This document shows, piece after piece, positions 1-10,630 of a DNA stretch of 64,000 bases. The DNA comes from Telopea speciosissima (lineage: Eukaryota > Streptophyta > Magnoliopsida > Proteales > Proteaceae). Within the stretch, counting starts at the first letter, position 1. Every line of letters begins with the position of its first letter. The stretch is taken from contig NC_057919.1 of the NCBI RefSeq assembly GCF_018873765.1, positions 64,536,984-64,600,983 on the forward strand. The letters run 5' to 3'. Made by a program: the position numbers and the translations under genes. The notes below the pieces were generated by a model. That model was not told the DNA's origin. It saw only the letters and a list, made by a program, of their open reading frames with translations, and did not search any database.

Positions 1-528
1 GGACCATTTAGAAAGAGAGGAATGCTAGATTTTTTCCAGTTTGTAGTAGATCCATCCATAATGTGATAAAGAAGATTTTCATCAAGTTACTTTGATGGCT
101 AGATTCCTCTAAAATTCTAAGTCCCAATTGATTCCACCTTGAGAGGCTTATAGGAAGCCATTATTATTATGTATAATAATAATGGGAGAATCTTAGGAGA
201 CTCTAGTTAATAGCATAAGGGATAGATCTCCAAGTATAGGATACCTCTTCTAAAACTTAGATTGAGAGTTCAACCAATCTAATTAGATAAATAGGGGAGA
301 GGCCACAATCTTGACAAATTTTGTCAAAGAGGCAGGCTGGCCTGCTTTTATTAGATATAACAATCAATTTTATGAAGATTGTTTTTTACTTGTTTCTTCT
401 TTTGTAGATTTTTCTTGTTACATCAAGTATGCACATTGCTTTGTATTAACGATTTGTTTTTTTTTTTTTTGTGTAATTCAAGAATATTTAAGAGATAGGT
501 GAAAGAGAGTAATCATCTTAGCTTATAA
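1..528. other. A+T-rich 5' flank of Harbinger remnant
   Basis: No convincing coding sequence is visible. The stretch is A+T rich with a poly-T run near 460-472. It precedes the Harbinger transposase remnant in sense orientation and probably belongs to the 5' part of that element. I could not find a left terminal inverted repeat matching the right end near 2648-2665, so the left end is either outside the window or eroded. Confidence 0.4.
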
Positions 529-1857
529 ATGGATTATGATCGAGATACTGATGATGACATGAAAATAGAGAGTGATAGTGACGGTGAGATTGACAAGAAA
601 ACCATCCAGACAGTAATCATCTTGGCGGCTACTGCTGTTGCAATAGCAGTGGAGAAGTATTCAAAACTGTTCCTTCATAAAGAGCCTTACCGTATTCAGA
701 GACTCCGTGGCATTACTGAGACACAACTAATTATTGATGGTTCAGAAAGGACGTGTCGAAACTTGATAAGATTGAACAAGAGGGCTTTTTATAGCTTATG
801 TGACATGCTACGACAAAGGGGTCTACTGTATGACAACAAATTAGTGTAAGTGGAGGAACAAGTGGTGATATTTTTACACACAGTTGGCCATAATGTTAAG
901 AACCGAGTAGTTTCACATATGTTTGGCCATTCTGGGGAGACTATAAGTCGATACTTTAACAAGGTATTGGATGGAATAATGAAATTGTACCCACTACTGC
1001 TCAAGCCTCCAAGTACAACAACGCATAAGCGAATCACAAGTAACGGTAGTAGATTCTATCCATACTTCAAGGACTGCGTTGGAGCCATAGATGGTTCACA
1101 TATCCCAGCATGGGTTCAAGTAGAACAACATCGTTCATTTCGTGATAGGCATGGATGTATATCCCAAAACATCCTAGCTGCATGCGAATTTGACAAGAAG
1201 TTTACATATATACTTGCTGGCTGGGCAGGATCGGCATCAGATTCTCGAATATTGGATAATGCCATACACAGGGTAGGAGAAGGAAGGTTAGTGGTACCTG
1301 AATGCAAATTCTATCTTGTTGATGCTGGGTTTTCTAATCAGAAAGAATTCTTGAGACCATTCCGTAATGTTCGATATCATGTGAAAGAGTGGAAAAACTC
1401 TAATTTGGGGCCGCAAGATAAGAAGGAGTTGTTTAATTTGCGACATGCCTCTTTGCGTAATTGCATTGAATGTGCGTTTGGTCTCTTGAGGAAAAGATTC
1501 AAGATATTGAAAAATCAGCCTGAATATCCTTTTAAGACACAAGTCAAGATTGTGAATGCCTGTGTTCTTCTTCATAATTTGTGTTTGACTGTAAATAGTT
1601 AGGAGGAAGAGGAGTCATTTTTCGAAGCTGAGGAAGAAGAAGAATCTACTTCCAACAGTGTTAGCATAACAGTAGAAACAGATGTGGAACCTGAGGATGA
1701 TGACAATGTTGTTCAAGGTACTGGTAATGTGGAATGGGATCAATTCTGAGAAGGTATGGCTGACAACATGTGGGGCAGCTGGATGGGAGGCGGTGTAGAT
1801 GATGATGATATGTATGATGATCTCAATGGTTTTGATGATGTGAATGATTCAGATTGA
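529..1857 (+). pseudogene. PIF/Harbinger transposase (HARBI1-like nuclease), broken by in-frame stops
   Basis: One reading frame runs from the ATG at 529 to the TGA at 1855-1857 but is interrupted by TAA at 847-849, TAG at 1600-1602 and TGA at 1747-1749. The part from 850 to 1602 is a clear DDE_4-type nuclease. It has the VEEQVVIFLHTVGHN helix region, a first Asp in CVGAIDGSHIPA, a second Asp in YLVDAGFSNQKEFL, and the final acidic residue in LRNCIECAFGLLRKRF. After the second stop the frame continues with an acidic tail (poly-Glu, then WDQF-stop-EGMADNMWG), which is the usual C-terminal end of plant Harbinger transposases. The family cuts and pastes PIF/Harbinger elements together with a Myb-like partner, which I do not see here. 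The first stop sits where the family has Ser (TCA to TAA) and the third where Arg is expected (CGA to TGA). The copy cannot make a full-length protein. Confidence 0.9.
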
Positions 1858-2329
1858 GTTATCTCAATTTCTTTGGAACTCAAATGTTTGAATATGTTTG
1901 TAATTTGCTTTTGCATAGTCTACTTTGAACAAGTTTGAATATGGACATTTTGTATGATGTGGATGTGTTTAGATTGAGTTATCTCAATCTTTTTAGAAAC
2001 AATATGTTTTGATGTACAATGCCCATTATTTTTTGCTTGTGCTACGCATATGTGTATTTTACATTAAACTAGTTTGAACAAGTTTTGTTTGGTTATTGTG
2101 ATTACCATATTGTTTTGTATGTCAATATGGTATGTTGCACTTGTATGCATTGTTAATTTACACTCTTTAGTATTTCTCTTATATGTACAATAGTTTTTTC
2201 ATCAGTCAAGGACAACAGATTTAATGACTACAGAGGAAGGTTCCACTGGTTTTCCATCTATGCCCATTTTGTTTCTATTTTTCTTAGTCTAGGCATTTTA
2301 ATTTTAAATTTAAAAAGGTAAGAAAAGAG

Positions 2330-2667
2330 GGCCATGTATTAAAATAAACAAAATAAAAAATATAAAAAAAAAAACATAATTCCAACTGACATAGTGAGGG
2401 TAACCAAACAATATTTCAGATAGATTTAAATTGATTCTAACTCACAGACTCAGGGTAACCAAACAGTATTTCAGATAGATTCAGGGTGAATCCAAGTGAC
2501 AGACTCAGGGTAACCAAATAGTTTATCCAAAAGAACCATGTCACAGAATCATGGTAACCAAACAATTTATTTTCTGGAATTACGATTCATTTGATGGTAA
2601 CTCAAATAGATGACAATCTCCAATTAGACAACATCCAAAGGATTTACGCAACCAAACGCACTCTTAT
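2330..2667 (+). mobile_element. 3' subterminal repeats and right end of the Harbinger element
   Basis: Between about 2385 and 2570 a short unit containing CAGACTCAGGGTAACCAAA recurs four times with drift, a typical subterminal repeat array of a DNA transposon. The region ends at 2648-2665 with GCAACCAAACGCACTCTT. Its reverse complement (AAGAGTGCGTTTGGTTGC) resembles PIF/Harbinger termini, and it is followed by TTA/TAT, compatible with a TWA target. Assignment to the same element as the transposase rests on proximity and family. Confidence 0.55.
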
Positions 2668-2755
2668 GTTTTCCTTATCTAACAAGCTAGAAGCCGCAAG
2701 CTGTCACTCGTAGGAGGTATTGGTGTCCAGTCCCTCAGTATCAGTATAGCCGAGT

Positions 2756-2965
2756 AGAGATGTTATTGTTGAACCGGTTGTTGGAGAAGAAAATCAATAT
2801 ATTGCTTATGTAGCTTACCCTTTAGATATTTTTCAAGAACATTCTATTACTAACATGTTTACTTCGATTGTGGGTAATGTATTTGAGTTTAAAGCCCTAT
2901 GCGTCCTACGTTTGGAGGATTTGCGAAACCTTCTTATGCTAAAACTTTCCAAGGCCCGCCTCAAA
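2756..2965 (+). pseudogene. rbcL: Nuclear copy of a chloroplast rbcL fragment (NUPT)
   Basis: Reading forward from about 2771 the translation is [19 protein letters not shown] followed by [20 protein letters not shown] and [13 protein letters not shown], which matches the central N-terminal domain of the RuBisCO large subunit (roughly residues 80-135). After LEDLR the frame breaks, but the shifted frame continues as [11 protein letters not shown], so small deletions have occurred. Further substitutions (for example EHSI for [14 protein letters not shown] for VFGFKALRAL) show it is decayed. Only about 200 bp is present, with no plastid sequence recognised on either side. It is a plastid-to-nucleus transfer, not a gene. 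Confidence 0.88.
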
Positions 2966-4663
2966 AAAAGGGAAAGGAAGAATTAGACACTCTTTCCTAG
3001 TATGAAGGCATTGTAGTACCAAAATCTGAGACTTATAGTGATCCATCCATAGAGTCTTAGCCTGGGTCCTTGTACGCTGAAGTTGTCATGTCTGTATGAG
3101 GCGCTATAAGCGCTTCAGGAGGGGCGATTTCCTTTTCGTGTCGCCCTCTCCCTTGCATTCCTATAAAATAATAAAGAGAAGTAGATCTATTCTACACCCG
3201 ATAAGTACTAATACACAATGGGTTTGGAGAGAGAGAGAGAGAGAGAAAACTATCCACAACAGAAAAATCCCACCAAATTAAAACGTAGCCATATGTTCTT
3301 TGGATGATACTATGATCGATACTACTTAATATATATCCCTTTCTATCCCAAAATTTTTTTTGCTCCTACAATTACTCTTTAATATCCTTTATACGCAACA
3401 GGATTCTTTGTGTTCTCTTTGATTCATGCATGTTCTCATTCAGCCCCTCTTGAAGGGCTGATGAATCTAGAACTAGTCCTTTACTCACTCCTTGTGCTTA
3501 AAGTTGACATGTAAGATCCCACTAATTATTAGATGTCAAAACTCAATATATTTCATTGACTTTTAGCCCTCTTTTTTTTTTGCATTTCTAGCCTGGTTGG
3601 GATTTTTTGAATTTATCCCACTTTGTCTAAATAATGAATCTATCTAAAGACTAAACCAAGTGAAAGGATAATAAACAAAATCAAAGTTTCCCTATTTTCA
3701 AAGAACAAATGATAGAGAAGTTCAGTGATAATCTTGTTGATGCTTAATTTGAAGCTTTTTTGCGCCGAAAAAAATATAAATTCGGCGAAAACAAAGATTC
3801 GAGAAAATAATGAACAATGAATGAAAGGGACATCTAAGCTACATCATCAAAATTAAGTAAGCAAGCATTATGAAATGTCTTTGACAAGTACTAGCTAACT
3901 AATGATAGATCAAGGGAAGGAGACCTTGCTAGCTGTTGTAATGACATGAAACATGATAACACACACATTGTTACAAATCCATAGTCAATGTAAATAGTTC
4001 ATGAATGTAATTCACTACATTGTTCTAGATATAATCATAGAAGGTGATTATGTTGATCATGAAAAAAAAGTTCTACAACTTTTATTTCAGTTCTATCCCC
4101 TTCCCTCCACCCTGCCTTGGCCTGTCCCAAAAAGGGGGAAAAAAAGAACCAAAAATTGGTAGAAGTAGATAGCTGGCACCCTAAGATGCTTTTTAAAAAA
4201 AAAAAAAATCAAATATAAGAAGCTATTAATTAAGTTTTGAGAAGATCCCTAGGTCCTAACATTTTAGCTATCAAAATGCTAGGGATATTAAAGTGTATTT
4301 TGAATGATTTGAGAGGGAGAGAGACAGAGATTGATTTTGGCTCTTGATTGGTTTGACCACCTCTGGTCCACGGAGAGGTTTTTTCTTATATTTATATGGT
4401 ATAAATGGAAGGATTTATTTTCATATTTCCAAAAAATTGATTTTTTTTTTTCTTACTCAAACATACTTTTTGCTCAACTATACCCCCCTCCCTCCCAAAA
4501 ACAAGAATTTGTTTGTTGAGGGTCCAACCCAAAACCTTAAAGGGCATAACTCCTCTAGTATATAAAAGCACCAGAGACTGAGTTCAACTAATGTGAGATT
4601 ATACCTATGTAACTCCCAACATCTCAACAAAATTTCATTAATAACACAAACTACTAATATAGT
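2966..4663. other. Intergenic sequence, no gene seen
   Basis: A+T-rich sequence without a credible ORF. A (GA)n microsatellite lies at 3227-3246 and poly-A runs occur near 4192-4208. Nothing else is supported. Confidence 0.5.
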
Positions 4664-4699
4664 GTGCTAGTGCTGCTACCACAAGGTAGGATTATCCTC

Positions 4700-5262
4700 G
4701 CCACATCTGATGAAGATCTAGGTAGCAAGAAATGGAGTTCACCTACTTTGGGTTACACGAAGGTTAATTGTGATGCGGCCATGCTGCATGGAGGTTTAAA
4801 AGGCGGTATTGGATATATCTTTCGGGATCATCGGAAGACCATTAATTAAGTTTCCTTTTGCCTCAGCTCGGTTGGTCAAGGAGAGGTCTTAGCTAGTCGC
4901 CACGTGTTATCTCAAGCCCTCGAATTTGGGTACAACCGATTTCAAGTTGAATCGGATAGTAAGGAGATTGTCTCCTACATTCTTGAACTGCACCAGATCT
5001 CACCGTTAAATGTAGCAACTATTATTGATGATGTGAAGCGCCTCTCTACTTATATTTGTTTCGATTTCGTTTCAATGTATTCCACGGCCTCTGAATGTTG
5101 TAGCAGATGCCTTGGCTCGAAAGGCCCTGTCTATCATGTGTATGATAGATTGGCTGTGTTCCATTCCGTGACTTCATGACCATTGCTAGTCTGAAGCTAT
5201 TGGCTGTTTGCATGACTCTTTTATTCAGTAAATTCCTTTCTTATCAGCAAAAAAAAAAAAAA
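4700..5262 (+). pseudogene. 3' end of a LINE: RNase H domain (RVT_3) with poly-A tail
   Basis: The frame starting near 4664 reads KKWSSPTLGYTKVNCDAAM, then GGIGYIFRDH, a TAA at 4847-4849, then GQGEVLASRHVLSQALEFGY and FQVESDSKEIV. This is the plant LINE-type RNase H fold, with its acidic residues in NCDAA, GEVLAS and ESDSKE. Near 5070 the frame shifts and the typical end continues as PRPLNVVADALARKAL in another frame. A run of 14-15 A at 5250-5264 marks the retroposon tail. The copy is 5' truncated: no reverse transcriptase is seen upstream. Confidence 0.8.
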
Positions 5263-5264
5263 AG

Positions 5265-5670
5265 TAAAATTATCCTCGCAATTAAAAAATATATATATAT
5301 TTCTCAAATAGGAGTATTAATTAATTTCTACCTCTTTAATTTTCTTTGTTCCTATTTCTAGTTGCTGTCTTTTTGGTGTAAGTTAATAAATTTGAAATGT
5401 ACAAGGGATGCAAAAGCAGCAAAAAAGGAAATGAACTTTGCATGCGCATGTCGGGAGAAGCATAAGCAAAGTTGTGGGGAATCGTCTTTTACTGCGATGG
5501 GTGATGAGAGAGGCTACTTAACAAAGCCAAAGTGATAATCCAGTCAAAAGACATCGCATCTAAGCAAGAAAATGACGTATGGAATCCTCCACGAGAGTCG
5601 AGATGATCTGTATGATAATGATACCAATAATATATGAGGTATCATATCATGTCATGCTTAATTAATTGTT
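5265..5670. other. Intergenic sequence
   Basis: A+T-rich sequence between the LINE tail and the first palindromic element; no ORF or repeat recognised. Confidence 0.4.
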
Positions 5671-5680
5671 GGGGTGGTGG

Positions 5681-5856
5681 CCAAAAGGATTCTGTCCAGT
5701 ACCCTGCCTGGGCTGCATGTGCAGCACCGGACTTGATGAGGCGTGAAAAGACCACCGCACTCATGCTCGGGTAGGGGTGAGGCGGTCTTTTCACGTCTCA
5801 TTGTGTCCGGTGCTGCACATGCAGCCCAGGCAGGGTGCTGGACAGGAGCCGAGTCC
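5681..5856. mobile_element. Palindromic mini-element 1 (Mutator-like foldback MITE)
   Basis: The two arms are near-perfect inverted complements: CTGTCCAGTACCCTGCCTGG on the left pairs with CCAGGCAGGGTGCTGGACAG on the right, and pairing continues through CTGCATGTGCAGCACCGGAC into the middle. The direct repeat GGGGTGGTGG flanks it at 5671-5680 and 5857-5866, a 10-bp target duplication. There is no coding capacity. The long arms and 10-bp duplication suggest a Mutator-related foldback element; I do not know a named family. Confidence 0.82.
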
Positions 5857-5941
5857 GGGGTGGTGGTGGTGGTGTTGCTTAATTAATTAATGTTCGATTT
5901 CCTTAGGGAAATGTAGTACCTTATTAACCCAATTAAAGAGG

Positions 5942-6129
5942 GATCCGGATCCTCTATTGTCGAGCTGCCCGGTAGGACCGTGCTGCCCAGACACGGTGCT
6001 GTGCGCAAAGACCGCCTTATCCCCACTCGGGCAAGGTGTTTGGGCAGGGGTAAGGCGGACATTGCGCACAACACCGTGTTTGGGCAGCACGGTCCTACCG
6101 GGCAGCTCGGCAGTAGAGGATCCAAATTG
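5942..6129. mobile_element. Palindromic mini-element 2 (Mutator-like foldback MITE)
   Basis: The outer arms start with ATCCTCTATTGTCGAGCTGC and end with GCAGCTCGGCAGTAGAGGAT. Pairing runs inward through the CCGTGCTGCCCAGACACGGTG block to a centre carrying ACCGCCTTATCCCC and GGGGTAAGGCGG. A perfect 10-bp target duplication, ATTAAAGAGG, lies at 5932-5941 and 6130-6139. Short apparent ORFs here are products of the palindrome and are not genes. Confidence 0.87.
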
Positions 6130-6236
6130 ATTAAAGAGGCATAAAAGCAACGTGGTCTTATCTCATTGGTGTGGTTAGGCAAATGGAAAGAAAATGGTTC
6201 AGTTTTATTTTATTTTTGGTTTTCTTCCCCAGCCGT

Positions 6237-6553
6237 CACTATGCCTAGTGAAGTATAACATTTCACTATTTGCCACATGACAGTACATGGGTTAATCCAT
6301 GTCATAGAGGATCATGCAAGCATCTTATTGGTACAATTTCAGCTTTAAATTAGTAGATTGAGAAAGCAGCTAAATTTACAAAAGATGTCATTTTGTATTT
6401 TATATTCATCTCCATTTGATGGCATTTTGGTAATATTATTAAAACTTTGAATCAGAGCAACTTTCCTAGTTTACATGTCATTTGTTTATATGGACTAAAC
6501 CATGTACTGCCAAGTGGCAAATTATGAAGTGTTATACTTCACTAAACATAGTG
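6237..6553. mobile_element. Inverted-repeat MITE with CACTA-like ends
   Basis: About 60 bp at each end are inverted complements: CACTATGCCTAGTGAAGTAT at the left, ATACTTCACTAAACATAGTG at the right, with further pairing around TTTGCCACATGACAGTACAT. The termini read CACTA...TAGTG as in CACTA elements, but I could not find a clear target duplication, so the superfamily is uncertain. No coding sequence. Confidence 0.6.
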
Positions 6554-7652
6554 ACACTTAGAAGAACCTTTTTTTTTTTTTGCTTCTTTTGGAATAGGAA
6601 AAGATCAATAACTAAGAAAGAAGTTTAGATCCTCTCCATGTGCGTACAATTTACTCTCATCATATGCTCCAATATTGCCATCTGAGTAACAATTCTCTAT
6701 GTGTTGGGAGAAGATTCAGACTATCTTCTTCTGATGATAAAAGTGAAGTGAGCTTGTTGGGAGTCTGACTCCGCTGCACGTATGGCCAACGCTCCACATC
6801 TGTCCATTTTAATTTATTGTATTTAAAAATTTTTATAATGATTTTAAGATTCAAAACACTTCATTAAATGTTTTGGTTTATAAAGGATCGATTTGATTAT
6901 CCCACAAGTGCATGCATGAAATTCTCTTGCTCTCCTACTCTCTTGAAACCCTCTCCTTGTCTCATGTTTCTACACTTTATTGTTTTGCTAATCTTTCCTT
7001 TGACTTACTGAGCACTACAATTAGACTCCATACGAGCCAATAGTTGAGTGCAACAATTACAATCTTAGGGAGAGTGACTGGTGGCACGCCGTAGCCCACC
7101 TTCAATCTCATTGTATAATGTGTCAAGAACACAATAAATGGTGTTCATGATTGTGTTATTGGTGCTCCTACCATTCATAGTCACTACAAATATTTTGGTA
7201 GAGTCAAAAAGACAAGTGTTTTATCCCAATATATTGGTATTATTTACTATATTTTTGCCACCAGAAATGCCCCAGAAATGCTTCTTTGTGTACTCTAAAT
7301 GGCAGTAGGTGGTACAAGTGTTGAGTAATACTCGCACATGTAGCACATATACATGCGACATAACCAGTGTTGAGGTAGTCCAATTCCTCTACACGTATAA
7401 CAGAGGTATCCACCTGTCCCATTTTTACCATTTACAAGGGGAAAAGGGGTATTAATAGAAACAAAAAGGGCAAGTGGTTATCTCTCACATGTACGCTCAC
7501 TTGCAGATACGTGTAGATAATCCATTCTTGTATTGTGGAGGTGTCAATGTTCTTCGAGTGCTTGCATGTTTTGTATTGTCTTAAGCTATCAAATTAGAAG
7601 TTTTTTAAAAAAAATCCATAAATCGGGGTTTTTTCATTCAAAAACTAGTGAC

Positions 7653-7688
<36 letters not shown>

Positions 7689-7727
7689 TGGCTCTTGTAC
7701 TCTTGTTTGGTTTGAAAACAAATCCCC
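6554..7727. other. Intergenic sequence downstream of GH3
   Basis: No gene is supported. The stretch holds the presumed 3' UTR and terminator region of the minus-strand GH3 gene and a (GA)n microsatellite at 7657-7685, only about 40 bp beyond the GH3 stop codon. Confidence 0.5.
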
Positions 7728-10630
7728 TTAATTTCTCTTATTGATTAAAGGATCCAGGTTCCATATAGGATTCCTAGGGCTAAAGAAGGAACCACAAACC
7801 CTAGAGTTCAGAAGGTTGAGTGCAGAGATACACTTGATACACCTTGGTGTCTTATATTGGTTAATGGAACCTCCCTGGCTAATACAAAAGTCCATCAATG
7901 ACTCAAACGTTCCCGGTTCGACCACTCTTATCTCCAAGGGACCCACTGATCTATCCAACGTACGACATCTCCTATATACGTAATCCAACGATTCCTCTAC
8001 TGCCATGCAACAATCTTCAAGTACGTGGGTTTCGAACTGAGTCAACTCGTTCATTGCCGACGATTGCCCGTGACTTACGATCTCCCAAAATAATACGTAA
8101 TGGCCTGGTATAGTTGATGTATCTGTACAACTTGTGTACTCCACCAGTAAAGCTTCGTATGGTTCTAAGAGTTTCTTCGCCATTGTTACACTCTTGTGAA
8201 GGTCTTCTTCACTTGTTTTATCTGTGTCGATGCTCAGAACCACGTTTCTCCGGCAAACGAACCGGAACTGTGGTGCCTTGTTGTGGAATCCGGTCACCTG
8301 AAGTACATCTCCGATTCGATACCTATACAGGCCTGGTTACCATAACCAGGGAAAACCAGTGGGAGTACAATTTTTCATCCGCTCGTATAAAGCAATTGTA
8401 ATTTGAAAACTTAGGGTTAGAAACTTCAATTCAGATCCTCTCCGGTGCAGCTGCCCTAGCGGCTTGAGCGGTGCAGACACAGCTGTAGGTGCAATGACCG
8501 CTTTACCCCTGCCCGAGCGGAGGTAAAGCGGTCATTGCATGTGCGGCTGTGTCTGCGCCGCTCAGGCTGCTATAGGGCAGCTGCACCGTAGAAGATCTGT
8601 ATCCTAAAAACTTAGTAGGGCTTGGTATGCATTCTTGAAATGCATTCTAGGTCAATTTTGTATTCTCAGATGATAAATATAATTGTTTTTATCAATCAAA
8701 AATACAAAATCGACATTAAATGCATTCAAAAAATGCATACCAAACACGGACCTGGCTCTCCTCCAACTGTTTGGTAGACTAGATCCTCCAGCTTCCGCCA
8801 TGGCTGAAGGAGAGCTGAATACACCAAACACAGCCTATAGAATGCTTACCAGCAAAAGTAGTAACAACGATCTCGTAGTAGCAGCCAAGGCTAACATGCG
8901 CCAGGTCGATCAGTTTACCTCTTGCTACCTCTTCGTTTTCGTCGTCTGCTAAAAAAGAGCCGTTGTTGTTGTTGCCAAGAGGTATGAACTCGAAATAGCC
9001 CAAGTTGGGCAAAATGGTGTATGCCACGTCAGCAGGGTCACATAAGGGTTTCAAGTTGACTCCTAAGTAGCACTCGGAGGATGCGTACATGGTGCACACC
9101 ATAGGTAGCTTCCCTGCACTGTAGAATTCGAGGGTAGGGATGTATTGGGCCATGGTCCCAGTTACTACAGCCTCAATGTACTTGGCCCTAGGCCACAACT
9201 GACCCAGTATCCCCTTCCAAGACTTATTACTACAGATGGCTTCGATCTCGTCGGCGAGAACCGGGTTTGGGGATTTTAGTAAATCCAACATGGCTGACCG
9301 ACATCCGGGGTCGGTGATGGATGGGTCAAGATGGCCCGACCGGATGTCATTGCAAAGGTTAACCCAATTACGTTCGAGGAAGTTGATGGCTCGGAGTAAG
9401 GCAGAGGCGAAGACCGCACCGAGCCGGAGAACATGATGTCGGTTAAGTAAACCGGCTAGAAGCTGGCAGTACATGCTCTGGCGACTATCAGTGCAAAGGA
9501 TGGTTTGGTCCGGGCTGGTGAAGTCATTGAACGGGTCGCGTGACCGGCACTTAAAGTGTTTGCTCTTGTAGTAGCTTGTAAGAACCGGTCGAACCGGTAA
9601 TCCAGAGGGAGTCGACCGTTCTGGCTTGGTGAAATAGAGGTACATAGCCTTTCCCTCGTCTAGTCCCGGGACATACCTGGTAAAAAACTCAAAACACAAT
9701 AATAAAAACGGATTAAAATGGTTGGTTTGGTTGAAAAAATCAGACCATCATCGAATGGTCGGTCCGTGGTCAGGCCGGTAGACAAGCGGGAGTGGGACAC
9801 GCCAACTCGCACTATATATGAGGGTAACTTTGTCATTTAAGTCTTCAGGATAAGATTACGCGATGAATCGTATGGGTTTGGATCCTCTACTGTCGAGCTC
9901 CCCGGCAGGAGCGCGGGGTTCAGGTATCCGTGGTTGTTTACGGAGATGGAAAGGGAAAAAGGCATATTAAAGCATTCCACTTCCTTTTAGCCTTGTAGCA
10001 TTATAAAGAACTGAATTACCGAAATAACCTTTTGAATCAGATTCATATTTTCCCACTGAGTTAGTCTAGTCTTACTGGTTCATGATGGGCATAATGAGGT
10101 TATATAGGAAGGTTCGACGGTCCAGATCCTCTGCGATCGACGGCGTCAGCTTTGGTTCTCCGGCGGAAGTCCCTGAACTGCAAACACTAATACTCATTAA
10201 TGTCCGATAAGAACACTCTATAAGAATTATGAGCTTAATTAATTATTTAGATTGATTAGTTGATAAGAATCAAGTTGCATAGATCGATTCGATTCACTCT
10301 CTAGTTTAAAAAAAAAAAAACCAGAAGAAAAGAGAGAAACCTGCATAACATCTCAGTAATGGGATGAGAAGATAAAAGAGAAGAATCCTCGCCGTTGGCG
10401 ATTCTCTGGATAAATGGACAGATGGAGGAGTAAGTGATGACAGGAACAAGAAGCTTAAAGGTGGAGATATCGGTAGATCCCTTCATGAACTGGTTTAAGT
10501 ATTCCGTTGCTGCGTTTCTCTTCAAGATATCCTTTAAGATACCTTCCTGCACTTCTCCGACCTTCACAGTTGACTTCTCCAGCTCCTTTAGTGCTTCCTT
10601 TCCTTTGTATTCCAATCTCTTCCCATCCAT
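7728..10630 (-). CDS. GH3: GH3 auxin-responsive acyl-acid amido synthetase (4 exons, complete)
   Basis: GH3 enzymes adenylate acyl acids such as indole-3-acetic acid in the cytosol and join them to amino acids, controlling free hormone level. Exons read on the minus strand are 10630-10341, 10177-10076, 9676-8850 and 8332-7728; all introns are GT..AG and phases agree, giving 607 residues, normal for the family. The start ATG at 10630-10628 begins [25 protein letters not shown]-binding motif I ([10 protein letters not shown]) begins at residue 97, which is split between exon 1 (AG) and exon 2 (T). Motif II (YASSECYLG) starts near residue 328. Motif III (YRYRIGDVL) starts at residue 409, just after the last intron. 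The sequence resembles group II, the IAA-conjugating class, but the substrate is inferred, not proven. Introns 2 and 3 contain transposon fragments (9883-9925, 8415-8606, 8617-8751). No stop or frameshift is visible, so the gene looks functional. Confidence 0.93.
8415..8606. mobile_element. Palindromic mini-element 3, inside GH3 intron 3
   Basis: Arms CGGTGCAGCTGCCCTAGC and GCTATAGGGCAGCTGCACCG pair almost perfectly, as do GCAATGACCGCTTTACC and GGTAAAGCGGTCATTGC near the centre. The 9-bp direct repeat AAAACTTAG flanks it at 8406-8414 and 8607-8615. It lies wholly within the last intron of the GH3 gene. Confidence 0.83.
8617..8751. mobile_element. Small inverted-repeat MITE inside GH3 intron 3
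   Basis: The left end (CTTGGTATGCATTCTTGAAA) is an imperfect inverted complement of the right end (ATTCAAAAAATGCATACCAA), separated by about 90 bp of A+T-rich sequence that also pairs (AATTTTGTATT with AATACAAAAT). It starts next to the right target duplication of the neighbouring palindromic element. No clear target duplication of its own was found. Confidence 0.6.
9883..9925. repeat. Half of a palindromic mini-element, GH3 intron 2
   Basis: GGATCCTCTACTGTCGAGCT followed by CCCCGGCAGGAGCGCGGGG matches the outer arm of the palindromic family (compare 5942-6129 and 30957-31132), but the partner arm is missing. It is a truncated relic within the intron between exons 2 and 3. Confidence 0.6.

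Noticed and set aside
5883-6182. Two overlapping minus-strand open frames
   Set aside because: They lie inside palindromic element 2 and arise from its inverted arms.
7741-8401. Plus-strand open frames over the GH3 last exon
   Set aside because: They are antisense shadows of the GH3 coding exon.
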